Shown here in pieces: positions 46,110 to 55,403 of a DNA stretch of 64,000 nucleotides. A program made the position numbers and the translations under genes. The stretch's first letter is position 1; every line of letters starts with the position of its first letter. The stretch is from Alphaproteobacteria bacterium (GTDB taxonomy: Bacteria; Pseudomonadota; Alphaproteobacteria; Rhizobiales; Rhizobiaceae). Location: NCBI GenBank assembly GCA_018823835.1, contig JAHJHT010000013.1, positions 744,001 through 808,000 of the forward strand. Reading direction: 5' to 3'. Below the pieces are notes generated by a model that was not told the origin of the DNA, ran no database searches, and saw only the letters and a list, made by a program, of their open reading frames with translations.

Positions 46110-47510
46110 TCAGCACTCCACCACGTTGACGGCAAGGCCGCCAAGGCTGGTTTCCTTGTACTTCTCGCTCATGTCCATGCCGGTCTGGCGCATCGTCTCG
46201 ATGGCCGCGTCGAGCGGCACGAAATGCTTGCCGTCGCCCTTGATCGCCAGCGAAGCGGCGGTCACCGCCTTCACGGCGCCGAGCGCATTGCGTTCGATGC
46301 AGGGTACCTGCACGAGGCCGCCGACCGGATCGCAGGTCATGCCGAGATGGTGTTCCAGCGCGATTTCGGCTGCGTTTTCCACCTGTTCGGGGGTGCCACC
46401 CATCACCGCGCAAAGCCCGGCAGCCGCCATTGCCGAGGCCGAACCGACCTCGCCCTGGCAGCCGACTTCCGCACCCGAGATCGAGGCATTGGTCTTGATG
46501 ATGCCGCCGACCGCCGCCGAGGTCAGAAGGAAGTCGCGGATGCCGGCCTGGTCGGCCTCCGGATGGAAATGCAGCCAGTAGCGCAGCACCGCCGGCAGCG
46601 TGCCGGCAGCACCATTGGTCGGCGCGGTGACGACGCGACCGCCTGCGGCGTTCTCCTCGTTGACCGCCATGGCGTAGATCGACAGCCAGTCGTTGGCGAG
46701 CAGCGGGTTTGGCCGGTTCTGGCTCCACTGTTCCTGCAGCTTGTCGTGCAGTTGCCGGGCGCGCCGCCGAACCTTCAGCCCGCCCGGCATGATGCCGTCC
46801 TGCGACAGGCCGCGGTTGATGCAGCCGAGCATGGCGTCCCAGATGGCATCGAGGGCCCGGTCGAGCTTTTCGCGCGGCATGTGAACTTCCTCGTTTGCCC
46901 GCTTCATCTCGGCGATCGACAGGCCGCTGCGCTCAGCCATGGCCAGCATCTCGACGGCATTGGCGAAGGGATAGGGCACGGGCGTCGTGGGTTTTTCCGG
47001 GCCACGCACCTTCAGCCGCTGCAACTCCTCCTCCGAGACGACGAAACCGCCGCCTATCGAATAGTAGATGCGCTTGAGGAGCAGCCGGTCGCCGGAACCG
47101 AAGGCGCTGAATGTCATGCCGTTCGCGTGGCCGAGCAGCGGCGTCTTCCTGTCCATCACCAGGTCGACGGCCGGGTCGAACCGATAGGATGGGTGACCGG
47201 CCGGCTGTACGGTTCGGGAAGCGCCAATCGCCTCGACGATTGCATCGGACTTGTCGGGATCGACCGTGTCGGGCGTCTCGCCGGTCAGGCCAAGGATGAC
47301 GGCGCGGTCGGTGCCGTGGCCGACGCCCGTATAGGCGAGCGAACCGTGCAGGCTGACGGCGATGCGGTCGACGCTGGCGCCCGCCGGACGCGGCCAGTCG
47401 CCGTTCAGGATCTCGTCGAGGAAGCGGGCAGCGGCCGTCATCGGCCCCATGGTGTGGGAACTCGACGGGCCGATGCCGATCTTGAACAGGTCGAATACCG
47501 ACAAAAACAC
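46110..47510 (-). CDS. sdaA: L-serine ammonia-lyase
   Basis: The 466-residue single-chain enzyme joins beta ('[16 protein letters not shown]', near residue 9) and alpha domains. Iron-sulphur ligands are in '[16 protein letters not shown]' and '[17 protein letters not shown]'. It deaminates serine to pyruvate. A GTG start at 47510 with AGGAG ten bases upstream gives the family length; upstream in-frame codons are not homologous. It is convergent with the PAP2 gene and divergent from DUF599. Confidence 0.94.
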   Translation of the reverse strand: MFLSVFDLFKIGIGPSSSHTMGPMTAAARFLDEILNGDWPRPAGASVDRIAVSLHGSLAYTGVGHGTDRAVILGLTGETPDTVDPDKSDAIVEAIGASRTVQPAGHPSYRFDPAVDLVMDRKTPLLGHANGMTFSAFGSGDRLLLKRIYYSIGGGFVVSEEELQRLKVRGPEKPTTPVPYPFANAVEMLAMAERSGLSIAEMKRANEEVHMPREKLDRALDAIWDAMLGCINRGLSQDGIMPGGLKVRRRARQLHDKLQEQWSQNRPNPLLANDWLSIYAMAVNEENAAGGRVVTAPTNGAAGTLPAVLRYWLHFHPEADQAGIRDFLLTSAAVGGIIKTNASISGAEVGCQGEVGSASAMAAAGLCAVMGGTPEQVENAAEIALEHHLGMTCDPVGGLVQVPCIERNALGAVKAVTAASLAIKGDGKHFVPLDAAIETMRQTGMDMSEKYKETSLGGLAVNVVEC

Positions 47511-47721
47511 TGACTGCTTGCTCCTCTGGCGCGGCTTTCGGCACATCGCCGCAAGAGATGGATGTTTGTGCCTATTTGCAGAGGCGGGCTTCACGGCCGC
47601 CGACCTGCCCTGCTCCGCAAGCGACATTGCGCATTCGGCGGGAAAATAGCAAAGACTTGATGGCGAACCGAGCCGACGCTTCCGGCTCCGAACGTCCCTG
47701 CGCGCAGTGCTAGGAACAGTG

Positions 47722-48429
47722 ATGGCCCAATCCATGCTTCTGTCGTCCGCGGATCTCGCCGCTCTCGGATTCTTCCTCGCGGTATGGGCCGCCTATGCGC
47801 TGGCGCTCAGGGGCACGCTGTTCGGGCGCGTGTCGCTGACCAGCGCCATGAACGCCCAGCGCGCGGCATGGATGCAGGTCATGGCGCGCCGCGAACTGCG
47901 CATGATCGACACCGGCATCATGCTCGGCCTGCAGCAGGGCACGGCATTCTTCGCCTCGAGCGCACTTCTGGCGCTCGGCGGCTGTTTTGCGCTGTTTGGC
48001 GCGAGTGACCAGGTGATCGGTGTGCTGAGCGACCTGACGCTGGGCGCGACGCCGTCCCGCGAGCTCTTCGAGGTCAAGGTGATCGGCCTGATCCTGCTCC
48101 TGGCGCACGCCTTCTTCAAGTTCGGCTGGTCCTACCGGCTGTTCAACTACTGCTCGATCCTGATCGGCGCCGTGCCGACGATGCGCGACGAGGCCGAACA
48201 GTCGGAGGAGACCGACCGCGCAGTGCGGCGCGCCGCCGAGATGAACATCCTCGCCGGCAAGCATTTCAACGCAGGCCTGCGCGCCATCTTCTTCTCGATC
48301 GGCTATCTCGGCTGGTTCGTCGGGCCGCCGGCATTTGCGCTGTCGACGCTCGTTCTCTTCGCGGTCCTGATACGCCGGCAGTTCTTCTCCGCCGCGCGCC
48401 GGGCCGTCCTGTCCGACGGTGCCGGCTGA
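47722..48429 (+). CDS. DUF599 family membrane protein
   Basis: The 235-residue protein has about four to five hydrophobic segments and the DUF599 features 'RGTLFGRVSLTSAMNAQRAAWM' (residues about 30-51) and 'FKFGWSYRLFNYCSILIGAVP' (about 134-155). The function is unknown. AGGA lies six bases before the ATG. Its stop codon is part of TGATCA, shared in palindrome with the stop of the convergent YdcF-type gene: no base separates the two genes. Confidence 0.88.
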   Translation: MAQSMLLSSADLAALGFFLAVWAAYALALRGTLFGRVSLTSAMNAQRAAWMQVMARRELRMIDTGIMLGLQQGTAFFASSALLALGGCFALFGASDQVIGVLSDLTLGATPSRELFEVKVIGLILLLAHAFFKFGWSYRLFNYCSILIGAVPTMRDEAEQSEETDRAVRRAAEMNILAGKHFNAGLRAIFFSIGYLGWFVGPPAFALSTLVLFAVLIRRQFFSAARRAVLSDGAG

Positions 48430-49227
48430 TCAGTTCTGCGGGCCCGGGAAGACCGAATCGATGCGCCCGGTGAACTTGTAGGCCACCAGCCCGCACCATT
48501 CGCGGAAAGCCGTCGACGTTGTCTGCAGCGCGTCCATTGCGTTGTCGCGGAAGACCCCGATGCCCTCCTGGCCCGAGGTTCGGTAGTCGACCGGCCAGGG
48601 CACGACGGGAAAGCCGGCCTTGCGGAACAGGCCCATGGAGCGAGGCATGTGGAATGCCGAGGTGACAAGAAGCCAGGTGTCGTCGCGCGCCGGCTGCACG
48701 AGGTCGCGGATGTTGGCGACGTTTTCGGAGGTGTTGCGGGACTCCTTTTCGAGCACCAGCCGCGACTCCGGTATGCCCAGGGCTGCAAACAGCCGCACGG
48801 CCGTCACGGCATCACCCTCGCCCTCCAGCAGCAGCGAGCCGTTACCGCCCGAAATGACGATCCGCGCCGTCGGATAGCGGCGGGCAAGGACGGCAGCCTC
48901 GACGAAGCGGTCGCCGCCGCTGTTGATGTCGTAGCCGCCGCGCGCCTGGTTGATCGCGCCTTCGAAACCGCCGCCGAGCACGATGATGCCGGCAACCTGG
49001 GCGGGCGGCGCCGGGCGGGGAAACCGCTCCTCGAGCGGCCCGATCAACAGCGCTCCGAACGACGTCCAGGCCGACACGATCAAAATGAGAAAGGGAAAAA
49101 GCGTGATCGACCCGGCGAGCCGGCGCCATCCGAGGTAGCCGACGAAGACCGCCAGCGCCAACAGGACGATCGCCATGTTCAGCGGCTGCAGGAAGAACCA
49201 GACGATCTTGGAAGTGGAAAAGAACAA
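48430..49227 (-). CDS. YdcF/ElyC family (DUF218) protein
   Basis: The 265-residue protein has two N-terminal membrane segments (about 10-28, 38-60) and a periplasmic DUF218 domain with 'IIVLGGGFEG', 'RIVISGGNGS', 'ESRNTSENVANIRDL' and 'LLVTSAFHMPRSMGLF'. The E. coli homologue ElyC affects peptidoglycan precursor (undecaprenyl-phosphate) metabolism. Translation appears to start at TTG, with GGGGAG eight bases upstream; no ATG fits. Confidence 0.88.
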   Translation of the reverse strand: MFFSTSKIVWFFLQPLNMAIVLLALAVFVGYLGWRRLAGSITLFPFLILIVSAWTSFGALLIGPLEERFPRPAPPAQVAGIIVLGGGFEGAINQARGGYDINSGGDRFVEAAVLARRYPTARIVISGGNGSLLLEGEGDAVTAVRLFAALGIPESRLVLEKESRNTSENVANIRDLVQPARDDTWLLVTSAFHMPRSMGLFRKAGFPVVPWPVDYRTSGQEGIGVFRDNAMDALQTTSTAFREWCGLVAYKFTGRIDSVFPGPQN

Positions 49228-49325
49228 GGCACGCGCTCCCCTTACGACACGCTAACAAACCACCGCCCGGCCCCGCAACGCGGCCTGATCCTTATGCTGT
49301 TGACAAGGATGCCAGCAAGCGAGGC

Positions 49326-50300
49326 TCAGGCAGCTGCGATCTCGGCGCCCAGAAACTCCCTGAAATAGACAACCGTGCGCTCGAGACCCTGTTGCGCCGG
49401 CACGGTCGGCTCCCAGCCGAGCACTTCGCGCGCCTTGGTGATGTCGGGCTGGCGCTGGCGCGGGTCGTCCTGCGGGATCGGCAGGCGCACGATCTCGGAC
49501 CTGGAGCCGGTGATCTCGACGATCATCTCGGCCAGTTGCAGGATCGTGTATTCGCGCGTGTTGCCGATGTTGATCGGTCCGGTCACGTCGGGCGGGCTCA
49601 CCATCAGCCGCATCAGCCCGTCGAGCAGGTCGTCGACATAGCAGAAGGAGCGCGTCTGGCTGCCGTCGCCATAGATGGTGATCGGCTGTCCGAGCAGCGC
49701 CTGGACGATGAAGTTCGACACGACGCGGCCGTCCTGGCGGTGCATGCGCGGGCCGTAGGTGTTGAAGATTCGCGCCACCTTGACCGGCAGGGCATGCTGG
49801 CGGTGATAGTCGAAGAACAGCGTCTCTGCGGCGCGCTTGCCCTCGTCATAGCAGGAGCGCGGTCCGATCGGGTTGACGTTGCCCCAATAGTCCTCCGTCT
49901 GCGGGTGGATCACCGGGTCGCCATAGACCTCGCTGGTCGAGGCCTGCAGGATCGGGCACTTCAGCCGCTTGGCGAGACCGAGCATGTTGATGGCGCCGTG
50001 CACCGACGTCTTCAGCGTCTGGATCGGGTCGTGCTGGTAGTGGATGGGCGAAGCCGGACAGGCGAGATTGTAGATCTCGTCTACCTCGACATAGAGCGGG
50101 AAGCAGACGTCATGGCGCATGAACTCGAAGCGCGGATTGGCGTGCAGATGGTCGATGTTGCGCTTGGTCGAGGAAAACAGGTTGTCGACGCAGATCACCT
50201 CGTGGCCCTGGTCGAGCAGGCGGTCGATCAGGTGCGAGCCGAGGAAGCCGGCTCCGCCTGTCACGAGAATGCGCTTACGGCTGTCTGAAATAGGCGGCAA
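49326..50300 (-). CDS. UDP-glucuronate decarboxylase (UDP-xylose synthase)
   Basis: This 324-residue short-chain epimerase-type protein has '[12 protein letters not shown]' (NAD site, about 13-24), the UXS-specific '[19 protein letters not shown]', the catalytic 'SCYDEGKR' (Tyr-x3-Lys) and '[10 protein letters not shown]...DGRVVSNF'. These fragments are diagnostic for UDP-glucuronate decarboxylase rather than other epimerases. It makes UDP-xylose for surface polysaccharides. No ATG precedes the Rossmann motif; a TTG start with GGAG eight bases upstream is used. It is divergent from the GT90 gene. Confidence 0.9.
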   Translation of the reverse strand: MPPISDSRKRILVTGGAGFLGSHLIDRLLDQGHEVICVDNLFSSTKRNIDHLHANPRFEFMRHDVCFPLYVEVDEIYNLACPASPIHYQHDPIQTLKTSVHGAINMLGLAKRLKCPILQASTSEVYGDPVIHPQTEDYWGNVNPIGPRSCYDEGKRAAETLFFDYHRQHALPVKVARIFNTYGPRMHRQDGRVVSNFIVQALLGQPITIYGDGSQTRSFCYVDDLLDGLMRLMVSPPDVTGPINIGNTREYTILQLAEMIVEITGSRSEIVRLPIPQDDPRQRQPDITKAREVLGWEPTVPAQQGLERTVVYFREFLGAEIAAA

Positions 50301-50409
50301 GAAATCGTCTCCGGCAATATGCGGGCTTCCTTAGCCTTTGCCGGGCGGTTTGACAAACGACACGAAACTGCGAGAAGGGCCGTGCCGCCCGCTGGCGGAA
50401 CCGGACCCG

Positions 50410-51441
50410 ATGAGAATTCCGCCCGCACTCTCCGCCCATATCCACGCCCGCTCGTCAGCGTTGAAGCCGCTCGTAGCCGCGTGGCGCCTCGGCTCCTACC
50501 GCAGCGGCGCCCTGCGCGGCCTGCCGCTCGCCATCCGGAACCGCGACGATCCGTTCCGTCTCGGCATGGTGGTGGAAAAGGACACAGGCGGCCGGCTAAT
50601 CGTCAAGCTGGACACGGCAAGACTGCGCGACGACAGAACCCTGTTCTCCACCCTCTGGAAGCGCGGCGGCGTTTTCGTCGACCTGATTGCCGATCCGGAC
50701 ACCGCTTCCGGTTCCTATGTCTGCGATCTTGGTGACATCTGCTCGCAGCCCGGCCCGGTACTGGCCTTCTGCTCGAACAATGCCGAAAACATTCTCGTGC
50801 CCGACCGCACATTCTATCTCAAGAACGGATATGCGGCCGACCGCAGGCTCGCCGCCGCCGCTCCGTCATGGAACGAGCGGGACGATACGGTTCTGTGGCG
50901 CGGCGGCCTTAACGGATCTGGATCGGTCTCGGCCGAAACCATGACGCCGGACAATGATCGGCTGCTGCAGCGCGTCCGTCTCTGCCTCGCCGCCAGGGAC
51001 ATCCGCGGAACCGACATCAAGATTCCCATCGGCAAGCACTTCGATGCCGGTCTGGGTGAACTCTACCGATCGCTGCGAATCGCCGGCGGCTACGTGCCGC
51101 AATCGCAATGGACGCATCGCAAGTTCGCCGTCGACATCGACGGCAATTCCAATGCCTTCTCCAACCTTTACACGCGGCTTCTCTACGGCTGTTGCGTCCT
51201 GAAGGTCGCTTCGCCCTTCGGCTTCAGGCAATGGTACTACGATGAACTGAAGCCCTGGACGCATTACGTCCCGGTCGCGGCGGACCTGTCCGACCTCGCC
51301 GAAAGGGTGCGATGGTGCCGCGACAATGACGATGTCTGCCAGGCGATCGCTGCAGCCGGCCAGCGGCTGGCGCATGGAATGACGCGCGATAGCGAAAAGC
51401 GCGCGACCGTGGCGCGGATCAACGCCGCCTTCGCGGGCTGA
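50410..51441 (+). CDS. Family 90 (CAP10-type) glycosyltransferase
   Basis: The 343-residue protein matches the CAP10/GT90 fold: 'DDTVLWRGGLNGSGSV' near residue 155, 'KFAVDIDGNSNAFSNLYTRL' near 235-254, and 'LKVASPFGFRQWYYDELKPW' near 261-280. There is no signal peptide. GT90 members transfer xylose or glucose; with a UDP-xylose synthase as divergent neighbour, a xylosyltransferase for lipopolysaccharide or capsule is a reasonable inference. The ATG at 50410 is chosen; a TTG-started extension of 24 codons is possible. It ends flush with the convergent gatA. Confidence 0.8.
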   Translation: MRIPPALSAHIHARSSALKPLVAAWRLGSYRSGALRGLPLAIRNRDDPFRLGMVVEKDTGGRLIVKLDTARLRDDRTLFSTLWKRGGVFVDLIADPDTASGSYVCDLGDICSQPGPVLAFCSNNAENILVPDRTFYLKNGYAADRRLAAAAPSWNERDDTVLWRGGLNGSGSVSAETMTPDNDRLLQRVRLCLAARDIRGTDIKIPIGKHFDAGLGELYRSLRIAGGYVPQSQWTHRKFAVDIDGNSNAFSNLYTRLLYGCCVLKVASPFGFRQWYYDELKPWTHYVPVAADLSDLAERVRWCRDNDDVCQAIAAAGQRLAHGMTRDSEKRATVARINAAFAG

Positions 51442-53010
51442 CTACCACCACTTCTCGGCCGCGAATCGCCCCGCCGCCTGCTCGATGACATGGCCGGTCT
51501 GGAACAGCGTCTCTTCCTCGAAGGGCTTGCCGATCAGCTGCAGCCCGAGTGGCAGGCCGTTGGCGTCGAGCCCGGCCGGCACCGAAATGCCCGGCAGGCC
51601 GGCCATGTTCACGGTGACGGTGAAAATGTCGTTGAGGTACATCTTCACCGGGTCGGCCGCCATGTCCTGGTCGGCGACGCCGAAGGCCGCGGACGGGGTC
51701 GCCGGCGTCAGGATGACGTCGACGCCGGCATCGAAGACCGTCTCGAAGTCGCGCTTGATGAGCGTGCGCACCTTCTGGGCCTTCAGGTAATAGGCGTCGT
51801 AGTAGCCGGCCGACAGCACATAGGTGCCGATCATGATACGGCGCTGGACCTCCCGGCCGAAACCGGCGGCGCGCGTCTGCTCGTACATGTCGGTTATGTC
51901 CTTGCCCGGCACGCGCAGGCCGTAGCGGACGCCATCGTAGCGGGCGAGGTTCGACGAGGCTTCGGCCGGCGCCACGATGTAGTAGGCCGGCAGCGCATAC
52001 TTGGTGTGCGGCAGGGAGATGTCGACGATCTCGGCGCCGGCGTCGCGCAGCCAGGCGATGCCCTTCTGCCAGAGTTCCTCGATCTCGCCCGGCATGCCGT
52101 CCATGCGGTATTCCTTGGGAATGCCGACCTTCATGCCCTTGATCGACCTGCCGAGTGCGGCCTCGTAGTCCGGCACGGGACGATCGACCGACGTCGTGTC
52201 CTTCGGGTCCACCGAGGCCATGGATTTCAGCATGATGGCGGCGTCGCGCACGTCGCGGGCGATCGGACCTGCCTGGTCGAGCGACGAGGCAAAGGCAACG
52301 ATGCCCCAGCGCGAGCAGCGGCCGTAGGTCGGCTTGATGCCGACCGTGCCGGTGAAGGCCGCCGGCTGGCGGATCGAGCCGCCGGTGTCGGTGGCCGTCG
52401 CGCCGGCACACAGGAAGGCCGAGACGGCGGCAGCCGAACCGCCCGAGGAGCCGCCCGGCACCAGCTGCGCATTGTCGAGGGTTCGCGTCTGCCTGACGCC
52501 GCTGCCTGACGTGACGAAGGCGGCATCGCCCTGGTGTGCGGTCGGCATGACAGCGGTCTCGGCGCGCGAACGCCGCCACGGATTGATGACCGGGCCGTAG
52601 TAGGATGTCTCGTTGGACGAGCCCATGGCGAATTCGTCCATGTTGAGCTTGCCGAGCATCACCGCACCGTCGGCCCAGAGATTGGCCGTGACCGTCGATT
52701 CGTAGCGCGGCTTGAAGCCGTCGAGCACGTGGCTCGCGGCCTGGGTATGCACGCCCTCGGTGCCGAACAGGTCCTTGATGCCGAGCGGAATGCCCTCGAG
52801 CGCGCCGCCCTCGCCCTTGGCGAGCTTCGCGTCCGACGCGGCCGCCATGTCGCGCGCCTTGTCGTGCGTCACCGACACATAGGCGTTGAGCTGCGGGTTC
52901 GCCTGGTCGATAGCCGCCAGGTAGGCGTCGGTGATCTCCAGGGCGGAAATCTCCTTGGCGCGCAGCTTGGCGCGGGCCTCGGCAATCGTCAGTCTCGTCA
53001 CATCGGTCAT
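51442..53010 (-). CDS. gatA: Aspartyl/glutamyl-tRNA amidotransferase subunit A
   Basis: GatA here is a 522-residue amidase-signature protein with K79 ('[11 protein letters not shown]'), cis-Ser S188 ('[12 protein letters not shown]') and nucleophile S212 ('[13 protein letters not shown]'). It liberates ammonia from glutamine for GatB to amidate mischarged Glu-tRNA(Gln) or Asp-tRNA(Asn). The Lys-to-cis-Ser distance is 109 residues, versus 75 in Staphylococcus aureus GatA (K79, S154, S178): an insertion of about 34 residues precedes the serine loop. Its start overlaps the upstream GNAT stop by one base. Confidence 0.95.
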   Translation of the reverse strand: MTDVTRLTIAEARAKLRAKEISALEITDAYLAAIDQANPQLNAYVSVTHDKARDMAAASDAKLAKGEGGALEGIPLGIKDLFGTEGVHTQAASHVLDGFKPRYESTVTANLWADGAVMLGKLNMDEFAMGSSNETSYYGPVINPWRRSRAETAVMPTAHQGDAAFVTSGSGVRQTRTLDNAQLVPGGSSGGSAAAVSAFLCAGATATDTGGSIRQPAAFTGTVGIKPTYGRCSRWGIVAFASSLDQAGPIARDVRDAAIMLKSMASVDPKDTTSVDRPVPDYEAALGRSIKGMKVGIPKEYRMDGMPGEIEELWQKGIAWLRDAGAEIVDISLPHTKYALPAYYIVAPAEASSNLARYDGVRYGLRVPGKDITDMYEQTRAAGFGREVQRRIMIGTYVLSAGYYDAYYLKAQKVRTLIKRDFETVFDAGVDVILTPATPSAAFGVADQDMAADPVKMYLNDIFTVTVNMAGLPGISVPAGLDANGLPLGLQLIGKPFEEETLFQTGHVIEQAAGRFAAEKWW

Positions 53011-53477
53011 CAGGCAATCTTCTTTTCATAGAACCGGGAAAACCCGGAATCGGGATAGTCGAGCACCGCGCCGCACACCGTGAAACCGCCGCGCTCATAG
53101 ACGCGCCAGGCAGGCTCGAAACCCGGTGCTTCGCCGGTCTCGAGGACCAGCCGCGCAATGTGCTTCTCGCGTGCCAGTTGCTCGATGCGCTGCAACAGCT
53201 GCGAACCGATCCGCTTGCCGCGCACCACCGGCCGCGTGAACATCCGCTTCACCTCGCCAAGCCCTCCGCCGTGGTCCTTGAGCGAGGCCATGCCGACGGC
53301 ATTGCCGTTCTCGTCACGCGCCATCAGCATGGTGACGGTCGGATCGGCCATCTGCTCGACCGTCAGCTGGAACTGGAATTCGCGCGGCGTCAATGGGATC
53401 ATGTAGGCGTTGAGTTCCGCCACCATCGCGCGCACATCGTCCTGCAGCGGCGTTTCCGCAGAGATCTCGACCGTCAT
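53010..53477 (-). CDS. GNAT acetyltransferase between gatC and gatA
   Basis: The 155-residue GNAT protein has motif A '[23 protein letters not shown]' (about 75-97; split Arg-x2-Gly-x-Gly) and a C-terminal '[18 protein letters not shown]'. The 'FYEKKI' end is common in YafP/YjaB-like acetyltransferases. It is 6 bp from gatC and overlaps gatA by one base, so it is translated within the gat operon. Its substrate is unknown. Confidence 0.88.
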   Translation of the reverse strand: MTVEISAETPLQDDVRAMVAELNAYMIPLTPREFQFQLTVEQMADPTVTMLMARDENGNAVGMASLKDHGGGLGEVKRMFTRPVVRGKRIGSQLLQRIEQLAREKHIARLVLETGEAPGFEPAWRVYERGGFTVCGAVLDYPDSGFSRFYEKKIA

Positions 53478-53483
53478 TGGCCG

Positions 53484-53771
53484 CTACTCCACCACCTTCG
53501 GCACGAGGAAGAAGTTCTCGTCGGTCGCAGGCGCGTTGGCGACGATGTCGTCGGCCTTGTTGCCGTCGGTGACGACGTCATCGCGCTTCTTCATTTCCAT
53601 CGGGATCACCGAAGTCATCGGCTCGACACCGGTCACGTCGACTTCGTTCAGTTGCTCGACGAAGCCCAGGATGACGTTGAGTTCGCCGGTCATGCGTTCG
53701 GCATCCTCATCCGTCACGGCAATGCGGGCGAGGCGCGCGACGCGCTTTACGGTTGGAATATCGACGGACAT
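53484..53771 (-). CDS. gatC: Aspartyl/glutamyl-tRNA amidotransferase subunit C
   Basis: The 95-residue GatC begins '[24 protein letters not shown]' and includes '[22 protein letters not shown]'. It clamps GatA to GatB. It is the first gene of gatC-GNAT-gatA and has a CTATAG-type promoter upstream. gatB is not in this window after gatA. Confidence 0.95.
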   Translation of the reverse strand: MSVDIPTVKRVARLARIAVTDEDAERMTGELNVILGFVEQLNEVDVTGVEPMTSVIPMEMKKRDDVVTDGNKADDIVANAPATDENFFLVPKVVE

Positions 53772-53807
53772 GCGGGCCTCTTGCGGAGCGCGGAATTACC
53801 GCCCGCG

Positions 53808-53836
53808 CTATAGCGGCGCACGGCGCCGCGCGCAAC
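53808..53836 (-). promoter_or_regulatory. Candidate promoter of gatC
   Basis: The minus strand has GTTGCG, a 17-bp spacer and CTATAG, the latter close to the rhizobial -10 (CTATAT). The -10 lies 37 bp upstream of the gatC start. The -35 box is weak. Confidence 0.45.
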
Positions 53837-53869
53837 AGGTGCCGTCTCGCGACGACACGCGCTGCCCGG

Positions 53870-55015
53870 TTACTCCGCTGGCAGCGCCGTCGGACGGCTG
53901 GCCACCTGCCCGGCTGCCATCAGCCGCCTGCGCAGGTTAAGCGCCGGCCGCTCGACGAACGTCCAGGAAAGCCAGGCCGCCCCGGCAGCAATCAGCATCG
54001 CCAGGCCCGCATTGCCATAGGAGTTCAGCCCCGGCAGTGCCCAGGCCAGCCATTGCTGGACGAAGAAGCCGATGATGTAGATGCCGTAGGAAAGATCCGT
54101 CCTGGCAGTCCAGCGTTGCAAGGCTCCCATCCTGAAGCTGCCGAGCCAGAAGCTGCCATAGGCGACGGCCAGGATCATCAGCGGATAGCTCAGCGCCGAC
54201 GCCGTTGCGAGCGCCAGCGTGGCGCCGGCTGCAGTGGCGAGCAGGATCGGCAGGCCGACCGGCACGCGGTCCCTGGCGATCCAGGCCGCGACACCGAGGT
54301 AGAAGGCAAGGAAGAAGCGCGCCAGCTGGTCGGCGAAGGAAAAGGATTCGGCGTCGGGCGCGCCGCCGAGCCAGCCGGCCGAGACGGCGAGGACGGCAAT
54401 CACCGGCCAGAGCCGCGCCATCCCGCGCAGCCGCGTGAGGGCCATTGCGGTCAGGAGCAACAGCAGCGAGGCATAGGCCAGCACCTCGAAGCGGATCGTC
54501 CAGATCGGTATGTTGATGGCGCCGGGCACCGGGTTGTCGGCGAAGACGCCGAGCAGTGGCACGCCGACCGAGAAGGACAGCACGGTTCGGGCGAAGAACC
54601 TGCCCGCATTGTCGATCGTCCAGTAGTCGGCGGCCGCCGCATTCGTCAGGATCAGCCCGCCGGCCACGACGATCAGCAGGTTCACGACGATCAGGGCCGG
54701 CATCACACGCAGCGTCCTTGCCAGCACGAAGTCGGTCACACCGGACGAGCGCTCGAAACTTGCCGCCACCATGAAGCCGGAGAGCGCGAAGAACACGTGT
54801 ACTGCGTGGGCGCCGAGCGACATGCCGGTCGACGCAACGAGAGGCTCGGGCGTGGACCAGCCGCCGACGACGCCGAAGGAATGCGTGTAGACCACGCAGA
54901 GCGCTGCCAGGAGGCGGACCACGCCATAGCTGTTGTCGTCCTTGTCGGCGTAAAGCGCGAGCGGAAACCGTATCCCGCCTGCCCCGCCAGTAGCCTGCAC
55001 GCGTGATCCAGCCAT
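53870..55015 (-). CDS. Acyltransferase 3 family protein
   Basis: This integral membrane acyltransferase (381 residues, OafA/NodX family) has about ten hydrophobic segments. It has 'VVRLLAALCVVYTHSFGV' with the catalytic His near residue 45, 'HAVHVFFALSGFMVAASF' near 70-87 and the Arg-containing 'LARTLRVMPAL'. Members O-acetylate or O-succinylate surface polysaccharides. The ATG at 55015 has GGAG seven bases upstream. It lies downstream of gatC on the opposite side of a 98-bp gap. Confidence 0.86.
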   Translation of the reverse strand: MAGSRVQATGGAGGIRFPLALYADKDDNSYGVVRLLAALCVVYTHSFGVVGGWSTPEPLVASTGMSLGAHAVHVFFALSGFMVAASFERSSGVTDFVLARTLRVMPALIVVNLLIVVAGGLILTNAAAADYWTIDNAGRFFARTVLSFSVGVPLLGVFADNPVPGAINIPIWTIRFEVLAYASLLLLLTAMALTRLRGMARLWPVIAVLAVSAGWLGGAPDAESFSFADQLARFFLAFYLGVAAWIARDRVPVGLPILLATAAGATLALATASALSYPLMILAVAYGSFWLGSFRMGALQRWTARTDLSYGIYIIGFFVQQWLAWALPGLNSYGNAGLAMLIAAGAAWLSWTFVERPALNLRRRLMAAGQVASRPTALPAE

Positions 55016-55403
55016 TGCAGATCTCCGTCCCGGGGAGTGGCTTCTCACAAGAGTGCGAGTGACCACATTCGTGCGATTATTAGCATTTTGGCGGGTGCTT
55101 GAACTTCTTAACTGACTTCTTCATTAATCGATAAAATTTGATCCACTTTCTTAAACAATACCCTCCGACGGAAAGCCGCTGTTACGGCGTATTTGTTTTA
55201 ATTCCGACGGTTTTTACTAACCTTCTCTTAACTTCTCGCCGGAATTTCCCGGGTCCGTTTACCCATGCGAGCCGGAAATCGGCTACCCCATCGTCAGCTT
55301 CATGAGATGCGGAGTGGTTAACGGCCAGTCCGCCGCAGGGCGCAACGGAAGCTCCTTTTCCGTCGCCTCATCGCAATTCAGTCAACAGGACGGAGCAGCG
55401 ACA
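55016..55403. other. AT-rich intergenic region upstream of the cupin gene
   Basis: This 388-bp divergent gap contains no gene. From about 55075 to 55250 it is far AT-richer than its surroundings, with TTAA words at 55109, 55125 and 55228. CTAACCTTCTCTTAAC at 55217-55232 matches the CtrA site TTAA-N7-TTAAC with one mismatch. GGAG lies eight bases before the cupin ATG. It likely holds the promoters of both flanking genes. Confidence 0.5.
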
